DNA of 64,000 bases from Lepraria neglecta (taxonomy: Eukaryota; Ascomycota; Lecanoromycetes; Lecanorales; Stereocaulaceae). Position 1 is the first letter of the stretch, and every line of letters begins with the position of its first letter. Positions 24,419-35,722 of this stretch are shown piece by piece. Below the pieces are notes generated by a model. The model searched no databases, was not told where the DNA came from, and worked only from the letters and a program-made list of their open reading frames with translations. The stretch lies in contig CM065648.1 of the NCBI GenBank assembly GCA_033220425.1, forward strand, positions 992,001-1,056,000, in the 5' to 3' direction. A program made the translations under genes and the position numbers.

Positions 24419-25798
24419 ACTTTGCCAGCATCAAGGAAGGGACACTACAGAGTCACGAGAGTCAATAACGCCGCTGTACAATAAATGCACGCTACACGCC
24501 AACACAGCCACAGACAACTGAAAGACCAGAATCTCCGTTAAGCAAGACCGACATTTGCACTTTCTTTTCCAAAAAGTTTCTTATCCAGAGCCGACTTACG
24601 CCAAACAATCATTTCCACGTCGGGATTACGCATATTCGTACTCGCTCTTAGACGAGGGCACGCTCTCCATCCTCCGCTATTCGAATCCCTCCTCAAAATT
24701 TCATTATGATTCCTTTCCAATTTATTGAGCTCAGTACATACACAATGACGGCGGAACCAACATTCCTTTCCAATTGCACATTGACTAATGTTCCTCCATC
24801 GAGCTGAGCTCAGTCCATAGCGACGGCTGAACCACCAGCATACATAGACACTGACTGTCTTAATCCGTCTCTTCATCCTGGATAATGGTTATCCTCTTGC
24901 AAATCAGCCTCGGACAAGGGTCGCGAAAGACTTGTATCTTATGTTACCGCACACAACGATGCATGGCGGCTGTCATAAAAGCAACAAGTAAGAAGGATGT
25001 GAGCGACATTCATAGATTTGAGGGCAAAAGGCGAGACGATTCATGTTCACGGTTTCAATCATTCTGTACTCTAGCCTGCGTGAGAGAGCAATTTAGCCCG
25101 GCGAGAGATACCCCTTTTCGTGTTAGCTAGCAACCAATTCATGCGATGATTTCTACGAGACAGATGACCAAGGTGCTGTGACCGTGGGCCTTGCGTGAGA
25201 GAGCCGCTTTGGATACGAGCATGGCCGGCCCCTTCTAGGTGTTGCTCCTCAATCAATACATGCGATTTACATGAATCCGGTTCTCAGAATGGTATCACTG
25301 TGAGCTTGTGTTGTAGAAGTGCTGAAGTAGTACCACCGTTCCACTAAAGCAAACTCCAGCTGTGATATTGAAAATCCAGCCGAATGTATCGAGACAAGCA
25401 GCGATACAATTCAGGAACAAAGACTCTCCATTGAGACTGGTGTTGAACCAGGCGTAGGAGCGATCAAGGCAATCTCAGCGAAAGAGGCTTTGAAACGACG
25501 CTGTTGTAGTGTGGTCTGAACATCCCTCAAAGAAATGCCATGAAGAGATTGAAGATGTGTCTCATAATTAAGCTCTAATGCTCATCGTCACTCTGTGATC
25601 TAGTCTATCGTTTATCAAGAAGCACGCACGCTTTGGATAGAATAAGCACGCTTGCTGCTCAGCTGACCCTTGAATTCTATCGCAATCAACCAAACATGCT
25701 GGAGGGGAATAACCCAAAGGAAAGGAGAAAGGAAAAGAATGGCTCTCTCGCGCCAGGCATTCAGTCGCGCGGAGTAAAGCAAAAGTAGAAAAATCTCC
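24419..25798. other. Intergenic region between convergent genes
   Basis: This 1.4-kb stretch receives the 3' ends of two convergent genes. Only short, unconvincing frames are present. No repeats or RNA genes were recognised. Confidence 0.35.
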
Positions 25799-26791
25799 TC
25801 AGATATCGATGCCGTATCTCCCATAGTCGAAGTCTTCCAGCGTCTTGACCATAACAGCCCACCCATCATCCAACCTCCTCGCCGCGCCCCTTCCACACGT
25901 CCTTGCACCAGCAACCTCCAACGCATCATCGACTTCCTCATCAGCTCCATTGCCAATGCCCGCAAGCACCTCTCTCTCCCTTCCCTGATACAAATTCAAC
26001 AATTCCGGATGCGGACACCAGACAACCCTCATACCTGCTCTCCTTCCCGCCTCAACGCCCGGTACACTGTCTTCAAAGACAAGACACTCAGCAGGCGTAA
26101 TCTCCTCCTCCCCATTAGCCCTTAGCCTCTTATTAATCGTCTCCAGCGCAAGCAAATAGATGTCCGGAGCCGGCTTGCCCCTCCCAGCAGGTATCCTTGG
26201 GTCGTCACCAAGGACTCTCTGAGCCTGGGGGAAGGCGCTGAAGAGGTGATGTTTGTCCGACGTTTTCAGCTTGAAGTTCTTTGCGTGGGAGGATGTCGCG
26301 AGAGCGAGGTGGAGATCTGGGGCTCGTTTGAGCGATTTGAGCAGGAGGGGCACACCGGGGAGGGGTTGGCAGAGGGGGAAGATTTGCGCTTGGAGCGCGG
26401 CTTGTTTTTGCGTGAATGTGGAGCGGGAGAGGGGCAGTTGGGCCCATGCGTGGAAGATTTCGGCGGCCTGTCGGATCGTGTGTTAGTGAGTGGAAGAAGA
26501 GAATAGGGTTGTACGAAGGAGATGGTGACGCACCTCAGGTCCGGGGCGCCCTTGCAGCTGGGCTTTGATCTTCCAGGGGAGGTTGGGCTTGCCGTATTCG
26601 CGGAGGATGTTGTTGTTGCAGTAGGTGTAGAGGTCCTCTGTGTCTAGGATGAGGCCGTCCATGTCGAACAGGCATGCGCGGACACGCGGGAATCTCGGGC
26701 TTGTGTTAGCTTGAGGCACGCTCCATAGGTAGCTAGAGCCAGCTAGGAGCTGGATCGCTATGATTAAGGTAACTCACTCAGGATTTGCCAT
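25799..26791 (-). CDS. HAD-superfamily phosphatase, HDHD1/pseudouridine-5'-phosphatase-like
   Basis: This is a soluble phosphohydrolase; human HDHD1 removes phosphate from pseudouridine 5'-phosphate. Three exons (26778-26791, 26534-26699, 25799-26467) encode 282 residues. The first exon holds only 14 coding nt. HAD motif I is FDMDGLILDTE near residue 14, with the catalytic aspartates. Motif II is in LALATSS, and the motif III lysine is probably in GRGKPAPDIY. Motif IV is VFEDSVPGVEAGRRAG. The cap region between motifs I and II fits the family. A long C-terminal extension is Gly/Ala/Glu-rich. An alternative ATG lies two codons upstream (26797). Substrate is inferred only from family resemblance, and sugar-phosphate phosphatases share these motifs. 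Confidence 0.85.
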
Positions 26792-27527
26792 TATCATGAT
26801 TGCGGTATTATGTCGGTGTTACTCTACTAAGTGTGCTTGTACAGCTCAAGTAAAGATAAGGAGTAGGAATGTACCTTCTTCCGAAGTTTAGAGGGGAAGA
26901 AGGTTCTGGCAATGAAGGAGAGCAGGTGATAATAAGTGGTCCCAACAGAAGTAGCACGACAACCAACAAAGTGGTAACTACCAACGAGAGGAGCAAGAAC
27001 CCGACAAGAGAGCCGACTCGGAAGGGATGATTTCGAATGACAGACGACAGACCAAAAAACTCAATTAAATGAAAAGGGGGTCTATGTTTACATCACACAC
27101 CCACACGTGGTCTTATAGCTTCACTCATGGATCCACCAGATCTTCACACTCCTTGCTTCACACTAAGGCCCGCTCGCACGTTGCGCCCTGTGGAGTCTCC
27201 GCATTCATTTCGTGCGAGTGTCAGGCAAAGCCAGACAGTAGCAGAAAGCTTGGACATTTTTTCTGTTGGTGCATGTTTCGATTGCCCGAGATTGCAGCGT
27301 GGTCGAAAATTAAGGATAAGATCTAAGAAACCGAAAAAAGAAGAAAAACGTTATCAACGCGTTAAGCGACAGCCGCAAAATCCCGGCTAGATCTATGGGT
27401 CTTAAATCCTAACTAACCGGGTGGCACGGTACTGACACATGTGGATATATCTAGCTAGGCACGACCCTACAAGGGGCATAATACATCTTACATTATTTAT
27501 AGCAGGGTCTGAGAGCTAGAAAGCATC
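26792..27527. promoter_or_regulatory. Divergent HAD/TTC1 intergenic region
   Basis: This 736-bp space separates two divergent genes. A TATTTATA box lies about 30 bp before the TTC1 start codon. No open reading frame with coding character was seen. Confidence 0.4.
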
Positions 27528-28424
27528 ATGGCTCGATCTACTAGAGACGGGGAAGAAGCTAGCGAATCTGAGAGCCCCGCCGCGACACGTTTTGCTCCAG
27601 AGGAAGAGGCTGTAAGTTTATCTCTTAGCTAAGCTATCCTACGCCCTTGCAGCCCTGGGAGCTATGATAATGACTAGCTGCACGCTTACGATAGACTGCA
27701 TGTTGACATGTACCTTCGTATCTCTTAGGCCCTGCTTTCCGAATCCAACGCCCAGAAAACGTCCGCCAACAAATTCTTCTCCTCTGAGCAGTATTCTCAG
27801 GCAATCGGCGAATACGACAAAGCCCTGTCCTCCTGCCCCAATTACCTCGAATACGAAATCGCAGTTCTTAAGTCGAATATTGCTGCCTGTCATCTCAAGC
27901 TCGAAGACTGGAAAGCTGCTATCGAGAGCGCTACCTCGGCTCTAGACGCACTACACAGATTGGTACCCGCAGAATCGGGGAAGGATCTGAAAGATGGGGA
28001 ACATGGGGAAGTCGGGGATGGCATCGTCGAGATCGAAGGCGAAGAAGTAGATGAGCTAAAGAAGTTGGAAATTAGCGACCAGAGGAAAGACGATATACAG
28101 CGCATACGGGCCAAAGCACTTATGCGGAGGGCGAGAGGCAAATCTGAATTAGGTGGTTGGGGAAATCTACAAGGTGCAGAGGATGATTATAAAGCTTTAT
28201 CGCAAATATCTACACTTCCACCACAAGATAAGAAGATCGTCCAGAAAGCACTGGCGGGTCTGCCGCCGCGGATCGACGAGGCAAAGCAAAAGGAGATGGG
28301 GGATATGATGGGGAAATTGAAGGAGCTGGGGAATGGGATACTGAAGCCTTTTGGGTTGTCGACGGATAATTTCAATATGGTGAAGGATGAGAAGACCGGG
28401 GGTTATAGTATGAATTTCAATTAG
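27528..28424 (+). CDS. Tetratricopeptide protein, TTC1-like co-chaperone
   Basis: TTC1 proteins bind Hsp90/Hsp70 tails and small GTPases in the cytosol. Two exons (27528-27611 and 27729-28424) encode 259 residues; the 117-nt intron is in phase 0. Three TPR-like helix pairs follow the acidic start: SANKFFSSEQYSQAIGEYDK, then VLKSNIAACHLKLEDWKAAI, and RIRAKALMRRARGKSELG after an acidic loop (EIEGEEVDELKKLE). The end is typical for TTC1: IDEAKQKEMGDMMGKLKELG, then GNGILKPFGLSTDNF, finishing GGYSMNFN. The gene converges on XAP5 260 bp away. The C-terminal block makes the call firm. Confidence 0.9.
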
Positions 28425-28684
28425 AGATAGAATTTGGAAGGGAATGACAGGCGTTGCATAGCGAGGCATCGCATCGCATGAGCATCATCATCACCATTTG
28501 GCATTTAATCGCGATCAGTATCACCGTGCTTTTCAATGCAAGCAAAGGAACATCCACATCTCTGAAATTCGATTTGACTTTTTGGCTGGTAGCGATCGTA
28601 AGACTTTTCTGTGCAATTGAGACATCTGGACGAGCAGTGCATTAAGCTAACATGTAATCTGGACATATGTCCAACTTCCCGTGG

Positions 28685-29984
28685 TCACGAGAAGAAGAAG
28701 GCATTACCTTCAGCGTCTTTCCTCACATCGTTCACGTAGTCCTTTCCAGGATCAAATTCTTCCCAGACGCTTGCAGGAAAAATATGCTTATTCCTCTCAT
28801 ACCATCTCCTGTCCACTACCTTGGTAAAGTTTGGATCATCATTGACGCCTTCGAGATGTCTGTCAGCGGGTGTAACCTGTCCATTATTCGTTTTCTTCGT
28901 TTTGGAAGGAACGGATATAGGATCATAGTCATCTGATATACTCCCCGGAGATACAGAATCAGGTGGCGGTTTCGTAGTAGCCGCGTAATCAAATAGCGGC
29001 GTTGAATTCGGTCCAAGGGTTTTGTTGACAATAAAATAGTAGAGTTCGTAGTGGTGTGGTATGATGATCTCGCCTCTGACAAGCATCAAATCATCTACGC
29101 CCACTCGTGCCCATTCATTTCTGCTCTTTGCTTTTTCGCCACCACCGACACCCAGTTCAGCGCCAACTTTTCTGCTCCTGTCCAAAAACAGCCATGCGTA
29201 GTCTCCTTTCTTCACTTTGCAGGCGCCCCCAGGTATGTTCGTGCCGTCGTAGAATACAAAAGGAATGATTATCTCCGTGGATTTAACAACTTCTTGCATC
29301 GACAAAAATTCCTTTCGCAATTGCTCCCGGGTCTGGGCTTCTCGAAGCAGGGCCGATTTGGTCATGGCTTTAGGAGCGACGGTCAGATTTGAGTTTGGAC
29401 CGAGACGCCGTTTTTCGATCGGTGTTTCAATGTCAGATGGTGCCGGTGAAGCTCCTGCGGAGATTTCTCCGTCAGATGTATTTGTGTTTGTCTTTGGCGT
29501 CTCTGCCGCAGAGGCAATCCTCGAGTCTCCATTTTTCAGCTCTTCCTCGTCTACACCAAAAGACAATTTCCCCTTCGCAAGTTGCTTCCGTTTCTTTTTC
29601 GGTGGCTGTCCATGGGGCGTGCTCACACTGTGCTTTGACCATCAGTCCCTGCATTCGCTATGCCGACAGGTGTCATGTCGTATCTGCACTCTAATCTCCC
29701 AGGACCAGAACTTACCCGTCGATAATGCTTGTTGGAGTTGCAGCTCCAGATGCCGATGCTGATGACGCTGGCGCAAAGCGGCCAAAGCTTCCTCGTGATG
29801 CCTCGGCCTCGCGCTCTTTCTGCTCGAGCGCTTCTGCGCGACGTTTGCGGAAGTCGGACAGGTGTACTAGGCCCACTGTTTGAGATGCTAGTAGATCTGC
29901 GGCTGTGGAGGCTTGAGAGGTGAAACGAGGACTAGGGGTCGGGACACGTGAGGTGTTGTTCGAGGAAGGATTGGAGGAGGTCAT
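28685..29984 (-). CDS. XAP5/FAM50 family nuclear protein
   Basis: XAP5 (FAM50A) proteins are nuclear and linked to chromatin and splicing. Two exons (29716-29984 and 28685-29627) encode 403 residues. The first half is low-complexity with a basic signal (KKKRKQ). The conserved XAP5 domain occupies the second half: LLREAQTREQLRKEFLSMQE, then IPFVFYDGTN, then KKGDYAWLFLDRSRK, then DDLMLVRGEIIIPHHYELYY. The C-terminus ends VVDRRWYERNKHIFPASVWE, highly conserved in the family. The intron is 88 nt. The gene diverges from the RING gene with 976 bp between. Confidence 0.95.
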
Positions 29985-30960
29985 TGTTGGATCGAAGATG
30001 AAGATTGACGGTTGAGAAGTGGAGAAAATCGTACATATAGTCGATGGTAGGGTTTAGGACGGCCAGCGCTAGGATCTCCCCCTAACGGAGATCTCCGAAA
30101 GCTTCTTGGAGGGCAATTTGATGACTGAGTCAGAGACTGTATCAGCCATGCAGATTGAGCTTAGATCCTCAAGTGCTCTAGGGGATGTAAATGATGTTTT
30201 CGAATGAGCGTGCAAAGCTGGGAATGTAGGAATCTGCCAATTGTGCTCTCATCAGTAAGATACAAGGAGGTTTGAAGACCTTTTTCACGATGACTTCGAG
30301 AAACCTCGTTGATGCTTGGTGTCTCTCACTGGATGCGTCTAACTCGCTGATTCATCGATGGATGGCTAAAGTGTTCTCAGTCTGTGTTTTATCTGGACAT
30401 CTGCAATAATATTCTAGACGTGGGTTGCGAACAGGAATCGAGGCCGAACGAGTATATGAAATATCAACACCACCCCGGATGAAGATTGAACTATTTGATT
30501 TGGAAGAGTGACAAAAAGTGTGCGATATGCTATTTGTTGGTATATAATATAGAAGAAGACTCACCTCTTAAGTTAGGCGGAATAGCCTATGTGGATTGCA
30601 ATCATATCATTTCGCAGCGCCCGGACACTTACGCTTGAGATTCGTAGCCCAGGTTTAAATTCCTCAAGGAGTAGAGTTCAAGGTTCCCCTCGGATTTGAA
30701 ACTTTTGTCATTTTTGTGACCTGAATGCATGTCACCATTTTTTTGCTTCTTGCTCTATCCAAATTTCTAAGATAGGTCTTTATCCAATGTATGCAGTTGT
30801 ACTGTGTTGGGTTACTCTTTATATACACACCCAACTCGGAAGGAGCGCCAACCTTCCGCGTCTCAATTGCCAAATGCATTTTTTCTTCAAACATCTTCTG
30901 TTCCAAAGCAAACACCTACTAATCTCATCAACTTCGTTGCAATCTAGCTGAACCAAAGCC
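29985..30960. promoter_or_regulatory. Divergent XAP5/RING intergenic region
   Basis: This 976-bp region separates the starts of two divergent genes. A short C/T-rich stretch precedes the RING start. I see no gene or repeat in it. Confidence 0.35.
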
Positions 30961-32372
30961 ATGGACTTCGCCCTGCGTTGCAACTCGCTCAAGTGCAGAA
31001 GGCAGCTCACAGAGAGAGCTGTAGTCACCACCTGCAGGTATAAGGTCAATGACTCTACCCTTCGTCCTACTGTGCTAACGCCTAGCCTAGCCACGTCTTT
31101 TGCAGCCCTTGCTCTGACTCCCTCGGCTTGACTGCCCCGGCTGGAGCCAATCGTATCTGCCCAGCATGCCAAACGGTCCTCACCCAGCCTGACGACGCTG
31201 TGTCAACATCTTTGCAGCCTACCGAAGACTACAAGACCAGCGTGCTAAGTGGCCTCAGCCCGAATACTATCATGGAATGTGCGGGTCGTGGATTGGCCTT
31301 CTGGAGCTATCAGTCCACACAGGAGATGTATGCTCAACAGCATACTTGCCGCCAATCGCTTGCTTACAGTCCCTAGTGTTTACCAAGTATATCTGGCCAA
31401 GACTTTGACCGACAAGTACAGCAACCTCAACCAGCAGCTGGACAAGGTTTTCAGCGACGCCAACTCGGAGTTGAATGAATTGAATCAACGGATCAGCAGT
31501 ATGTCAAGTGATGCTTCGAACGGGCCCCAGCTGATCTCAAAGCAGATATGCAAATCGAGCAAGACAGGCTCAAGCAAGAGAATACGCAACTCGCGACAGC
31601 CTTCCGTGAAAAGAGTCGTAAACATCAGCAAACCCAAGAGCTCTACGATCGTCTGAAGCGGAAAGAGATGACAGCCGCCACGCAGTCTGCAGCTTTTGAG
31701 TCTGTCGATGAAGTGCTCGGGAATGTTTCCAGCCAGCAGCGTTTCATCAGCCCCCAGCAACATAACCCAAGAGCTCGAGCTCAACGTGACTTTCAGGTGG
31801 ACCATAATGGCATCGAGAAGGTACATACGCATCAACGAAGCGGTAGCAGCAATAGCGGAGGGATGATGCCTCCTCCAGCTTTCCCTCGTGCAGGGGGCCT
31901 ACAAAGCAATGCATTCGGCTATGGTGAGCTACAAGCACATAGGAGAGAATGCGAGACGGCGAATTACTAACTTGCTCAGCGAATCCCATCCCGACGCCCT
32001 CCAATCATCGTACCCAGCTAGGGCCGACGCCTCAGACTTCTAGCCGATTGGGCACTGGAGGATATCGTAACTCCGCTAGCTTGTTGAGTAAGACCGCGCC
32101 GAGTCAGACTCCCTCGCATCGACAGCCTTTCGCTGGTCTCCACACCAACACCATAAACAGACCCAGTGTGAGCGGGCACGGGATGAGTGCAGGCATGGAG
32201 ATTGGGAGGCAAGCGAGTAAGAGCCATTCTCCTTGGGCTTCAAATGCAGCCACACACTTCTCCGGTCCTAGCTGACATACTGCCAGGCCCATGCAACGCT
32301 GGAGCGAGTCAATCCAGTCAGAACCGTCCTAGTGATCAGCCCGGCCTCTTCTCCCAAAACGAGCGATTCTAA
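30961..32372 (+). CDS. RING finger protein, CCNB1IP1/HEI10-Zip3-like
   Basis: HEI10/CCNB1IP1 and Zip3 relatives are E3 ligases for ubiquitin or SUMO that act in meiotic crossover control. Six exons (30961-31037, 31091-31327, 31377-31498, 31546-31923, 31980-32216, 32287-32372) encode 378 residues. The RING is at the N-terminus: MDFALRCNSLKC, then TTCSHVFCSPCSD, then RICPAC. A coiled-coil follows (YLAKTLTDKYSNLNQQLDKV, then MQIEQDRLKQENTQLATAF), and then a Ser/Pro/Gly-rich tail. Intron 3 is only 47 nt; removing it joins NELNQRIS to NMQIEQD in frame. All phases close at the TAA ending at 32372. The meiotic role is inferred from the architecture (RING, coiled-coil, disordered tail). Confidence 0.83.
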
Positions 32373-32893
32373 CGCGATGGTGGTGCCTACTATTGATCAC
32401 CTTCTCTAAGCTCGTGCTTCCCCGAGTAGTCGCTTTGCTTCGCTTCATCACGACGTTCTAAATGGCTTTTATACCTAAATTCCCCAAAGCTCTTTGTAAG
32501 GGGTTATTCGAGGCTGTCACATGTGCTTGTCTGTCAATAAGTGGTAGATTATTGCAATGTAGCTCAAGCGGACAACACGTACTCGTTTCTTGCGAGTGCA
32601 GCATCCCTTTCTGTAACAAACTCTTGTTGTCAATCGCTTTGTTCATTGATCAGCACCCACACCATTAGCCGGTTCAGCACATTAACCCTGCCCGCATGTT
32701 ATGCATATTCACGGAGCAAATGATTTTCGTCTAGCCAAGGTATTTATGCTAGCTTGGAATTAAGCGCGAAGGATTCTGCCTCTTCAGGCATTAGCAACAA
32801 CTTGACTGCCTAAGACTTAGGCCACAACCTTCCTCGTTTCCTAGAAGCCTGTGTATCGTGCCGAACCAGGATCGGCTGCGGTGCCAGTACGCG
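32373..32893. other. Intergenic region, nothing recognised
   Basis: About 520 bp between two same-strand genes. Only short incoherent frames are present. Confidence 0.35.
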
Positions 32894-33523
32894 ATGCCCA
32901 GCTTGGATCCAGCCGATACAATGCCAGAAGACGACTTGACAATGGTGAGTGCCGACTCTGAATCCAGGGATGTGGCCACTAGACGTTCGAGGAGTCACAA
33001 GAAAAACAGGTCGGATAGACGACGGGCTCGAAAGGCTAAGCGGGTCAATACTTGTCAGCGAAGAGCTGAGCAAGACGCTGTGTGGCAGAGACCAGAGCAT
33101 GATCTTACTCTATGCTCCCCATACAAGCATTTCGCTGAGCAACTGAGACGTAAGCCCTCTGCAAAGATTTTAGCCCCTGACGCCTATCCCACTGGAGTCG
33201 TTCCCTTTCATGAAGCTACCTATGGAGATCCGAGCAACAATCCTGAAGATGGTCCTACAACATCAGAAGATGTTGTTTGCAAATGCCCCCGCTCGCTAGA
33301 GCGTTACCAAAGGCTCCAAGAATTGAAGATCACCGCTATTACTAACAATAGATTCACCCACATGGGTCATATTCTGTATGATGAGAATATTCATGGTGAA
33401 TTTGACAAGCTTTTGGAGCCTTTTGCAGATGTGAGGGGCTTGGGCGAGGTCTTTTTTTACGGGGAAACCATGGTTGAGGGAATGGTGTGGGATGGAGGGG
33501 TGTTACCCTGTTGGCACTGCTGA
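32894..33523 (+). CDS. Hypothetical protein, unrecognised
   Basis: This single-exon frame gives 209 residues from the ATG at 32894. The N-terminus is rich in Arg/Lys/Ser (RRSRSHKKNRSDRRRARKAK), suggesting a nuclear or nucleic-acid-binding protein. The middle contains KILAPDAYPTGVVPFHEATY, and the end is G-rich with VRGLGEVFFYGETMVEGMVW. No known domain is seen. The last part may be spliced differently, because the coding strand becomes very G-rich close to the stop. Treat it as a probable gene of unknown function. Confidence 0.5.
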   Translation: MPSLDPADTMPEDDLTMVSADSESRDVATRRSRSHKKNRSDRRRARKAKRVNTCQRRAEQDAVWQRPEHDLTLCSPYKHFAEQLRRKPSAKILAPDAYPTGVVPFHEATYGDPSNNPEDGPTTSEDVVCKCPRSLERYQRLQELKITAITNNRFTHMGHILYDENIHGEFDKLLEPFADVRGLGEVFFYGETMVEGMVWDGGVLPCWHC

Positions 33524-34537
33524 GCAGATGGCACGGCTGAAGGGGATTATGGAAGGCCCGAGATGCGAAGGGGAGGGGAAGAGCGGTACAATGTTGACGA
33601 GGTGTGGCCAAATAATCCTGTTCTATGACCGATTGATGAGTGTTTACTCGAAGCTGCCTTTTTAGCAGTGGTATTATGTCTTGTTTCTGCGAATAAAAGA
33701 AGTCCTTGGGTAGTCGAGGGCTGACTAGCAAGTCTGTATGTCGAAAGCTTGTTATGGTAATTAATTGAAAGTGAATCCACAAAAGAAAAGACGATACCAT
33801 TTAAGTGTTGACTTTGAATGGTCCTACACGAGTCTCATAAAGACCAGCTATACCTGTTTGAGGTTTCATTCTCTAAGTCCTTCGAATGTCGTTGATCAAA
33901 TGTGCTCAAACTATGCTCAAGAATCACAAGCCCTTACTCAAAACAGAGCAAGAAGTCAATCATTTCCGCTCAAGTCGAGCAGATGATCGGTAGATCTCTG
34001 CTCAGGGTGGATGTAAAGTAATGATCACCCTGCTCAAGGAGAGAAAAAACACTCAATCATTTTGCTCAAGAGGAGCCCGAAAGTGTCAATTAGAAGGACT
34101 AGAAATGCGTGTAGTCTCCAAACCGCTGAACAGTGTGAGCATTAGCACATTGAGGCAAGGGCTTTCGTATCGTTGATAGGTGTTTTTCGAAAGAAGGGAA
34201 CTTTATTCAAGGTCGTCATGTATTTGGAGTTTGCTATACTTTTGAAAAGCTGTCCAAGGCACACCAAGGCTTGCGCCTGCGATAGTAGTCCATCCACCCG
34301 TCTTGTCTTCGAGAAAGTGCACAAAGTAATTATCCAAAGCTGGTACTGACAAACTAAATCGCACAGGAGAAGCCTTCAGAACATCAACTTGTGCTACATA
34401 TTTCGCCCTTTACAAAAACGAACTTCTTTTTGAAGAAAAAAAAAGTGCTGCTCCGACTTTCCTCGGCCTCCTTAAGCCTCTCCACATTGAACCTACATCC
34501 CTCAGCTCAGCCCCACAAACCCCATAATCATCCGTCA
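33524..34537. other. Intergenic region with short degenerate repeats
   Basis: About 1 kb between convergent genes. The motif gctcaa recurs many times at 33900-34075, including two near-copies of tcaatcattt[tc]..gctcaag about 96 bp apart. A run of A residues lies near 34435. No gene is supported. Confidence 0.4.
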
Positions 34538-35194
34538 TTATCCTACCTTCTTAAAAACCACCACTCCCGGCGCTTTCCACTTAATAAAAGACCCCAATAA
34601 GTCATCAAATTCCTGCCCCAGGCCATCAAAATCCTCCTTAGGGTCCTTTCGCCTGTAACTTAGCCGCGTGGAACAGTGATCGGTAAATCTAACAACTTCT
34701 AATCTCTTACATTTCGCCAACATCTTCGCAATGATTGCGAATTTCTCCGATCGCGCCTGTTCAAATTTCTTCGCATGTGTTTCTTCACGGGAATCTGGGT
34801 CAGCGCGGGGGTAGGGAAAATTGATGTGGATGCTTTTCAAGCTCTGTGCTGGATGCGGTGTTCCACTAGCGGCTGCTGCGGCTAGCCGGATGAAGAGTGG
34901 TAGAGGGTCGTCAGCCAGGAATCGAAAGGAATTTTCATGATAGAACACTGCTTCGGCCTCTGCTTTCAGTTGTTTACTGACTGCGAATAAGCGGAGGTCA
35001 ACGGGCGTGAAGTTATAGCCGTCACGCAAGCCTTCGGGTGCTGTGCCATTTGGCGGCATCTGTCTCAATTCCTTGCTGGGTTTGAGCAACAAGGAGAGAA
35101 TTTCGCGCCTGATCTCCACGGGTAGATTGTTGAAAGCGAATGGAGTCGAGGGTATTGGGACCAGTGCACCGCCGCATGCGCGAGGGTGATCCAC
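34538..35194 (-). CDS. F-box-like fungal protein (5' end unresolved)
   Basis: The frame reads 218 residues from a GTG at 35194 to the stop at 34538. No in-frame ATG lies before the conserved start region, so a short upstream exon is likely, and the start given is only where the open frame begins. The N-terminal block FNNLPVEIRREILSLLLKPS resembles the F-box/2EXR type found in large fungal families. Later parts include RLFAVSKQLKAEAEAVFYHE, another hallmark of those families. The C-terminal half predicts mixed helix and strand. F-box proteins recruit substrates to SCF ubiquitin ligases, but the single domain leaves the function open. Confidence 0.6.
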   Translation of the reverse strand: MDHPRACGGALVPIPSTPFAFNNLPVEIRREILSLLLKPSKELRQMPPNGTAPEGLRDGYNFTPVDLRLFAVSKQLKAEAEAVFYHENSFRFLADDPLPLFIRLAAAAASGTPHPAQSLKSIHINFPYPRADPDSREETHAKKFEQARSEKFAIIAKMLAKCKRLEVVRFTDHCSTRLSYRRKDPKEDFDGLGQEFDDLLGSFIKWKAPGVVVFKKVG

Positions 35195-35722
35195 AGAGCT
35201 GGACTGCGTGCCTTCGCCCCTTGACCTCGGATGAATTGCTTCCCTTCGTAACGAGTGTCAAATACCGTGTAAAGCACGTTTTAAGCTTACTTCTCAAACA
35301 CGGCTCGGGCTCGATGGCCGAATGTGGGGGAGATGAAGAAGATGTGACTGACGTTCTGATAGAGATGCGAGAGAGGCTAAAATACAATGCATGAACTGGC
35401 AATGTGTATTGGAAATAAATCGAGATACATGGTGTAACATGGTCAGATAGCTTTGAGAGTGCCTGGATGTACGAACATTTCCCACACCACCAATGCATGC
35501 TTCACAAGTCGAATAAGAACACTGCAGAGAATCCAATGAAGCGACGTCTGGCCAGCAATTGCGCCGCGAAGAAGCGCTTTCATATCAGAGCTTTCACATC
35601 GTGAGCCACGGCGTGATGATGGGATGATCTCTTGTGCCTGCGCGGCAGCAGCGATTGAGACATTGCCGGTGCCTCTTCCGCCTATATCTCAAAAGATATC
35701 CTCCAATTCGTCGATCGATCGT
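35195..35722. other. Region upstream of the F-box-like gene
   Basis: About 530 bp that probably contains the missing first exon and promoter of the F-box-like gene. Several frames overlap, but none gives a clear start. Otherwise nothing was recognised. Confidence 0.3.

Noticed and set aside
25799-29984. A biosynthetic or functional gene cluster
   Set aside because: Neighbouring genes belong to unrelated housekeeping families; no core synthase or shared pathway is present anywhere in the window.
35140-35394. Plus-strand frame opposite the F-box-like gene
   Set aside because: Starts with GTG and is antisense to conserved coding sequence and the probable first exon region.
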